This document shows, piece by piece, positions 14,215 to 14,259 of a DNA stretch of 14,259 nucleotides (position 1 is its first letter; every line of letters begins with the position of its first letter). Under the pieces are notes generated by a model that did not search any database, was not told the origin of the DNA, and saw nothing but the letters and a program-made list of their open reading frames with translations. This DNA is from JBCCAG01 sp050331115 (GTDB lineage: Bacteria; Cyanobacteriota; Cyanobacteriia; CAKZMO01). Location: NCBI GenBank assembly GCA_050331115.1, contig JBHJHD010000071.1, forward strand, positions 1 to 14,259. Reading direction: 5' to 3'. The position numbers were made by a program, and so were the translations under genes.

Positions 14215-14239
14215 GGGGGGGGGGGCCGGGGGGGGGGGG
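14215..14239. other. Two long G runs near the window end
   Basis: Eleven G (14215-14225), CC, then twelve G (14228-14239). Nothing else in the window looks like this. It lies about 75 nt upstream of menH, close to the end of the sequence, and may be a sequencing or assembly artefact (long G calls are a known fault of two-colour short-read chemistry) rather than biology. Confidence 0.6.
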
Positions 14240-14259
14240 CCGAGCCGATAGCATGTCTT

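Overview
The window is cyanobacterial chromosomal DNA. It has more than 20 copies of the HIP1 octamer GCGATCGC in about 14 kb. It also carries genes typical of oxygenic phototrophs: cp12 (Calvin-cycle regulator), petL (cytochrome b6f subunit), menH (phylloquinone pathway) and a glycolate-oxidase iron-sulfur subunit (photorespiration). The DNA is fairly G+C-rich. The genus cannot be fixed from this alone; a filamentous Leptolyngbya-like lineage is a guess. The right end finishes in two long G runs and the left end cuts into a gene, so this may be an assembled contig with weak ends.

Layout, left to right. (1) 2-1285 +: 3' part of glcF. (2) 1286-2003: a long non-coding stretch, poorer in G+C over much of its length, with an unassigned hairpin plus T9 terminator. 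(3) 2004-2552 +: a single-domain cyclic-nucleotide-binding protein, overlapping tail-to-tail with a calcineurin-like phosphoesterase (3651-2524 -). Upstream on the minus strand lies tsaE (4348-3794 -), separated by an 11-bp inverted repeat. (4) cp12 (4749-4525 -), with competing hairpins downstream, is divergent from a FIST sensor gene (5079-6359 +). (5) petL (6451-6356 -), only 31 codons, overlaps the FIST stop by 4 nt and is divergent from aroB (6639-7727 +), with a palindrome between them. (6) 7897-9747 +: an exported two-domain protein, polysaccharide deacetylase plus phosphodiester glycosidase. (7) uvrA (12898-9773 -). (8) 12899-13316: intergenic block packed with palindromes. (9) menH (14141-13317 -), then the poly-G end.

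Most genes are single-function housekeeping genes (tRNA t6A modification, shikimate pathway, excision repair, phylloquinone, photosynthesis). They are arranged mostly as single units rather than one operon. I see no phage, CRISPR, toxin-antitoxin or defence island, and no clear new multigene system. The best leads are the cNMP-binding/phosphoesterase convergent overlap, the deacetylase-glycosidase fusion, the altered first Fe-S motif of GlcF, the UvrA low-complexity insert, and several structured intergenic regions.
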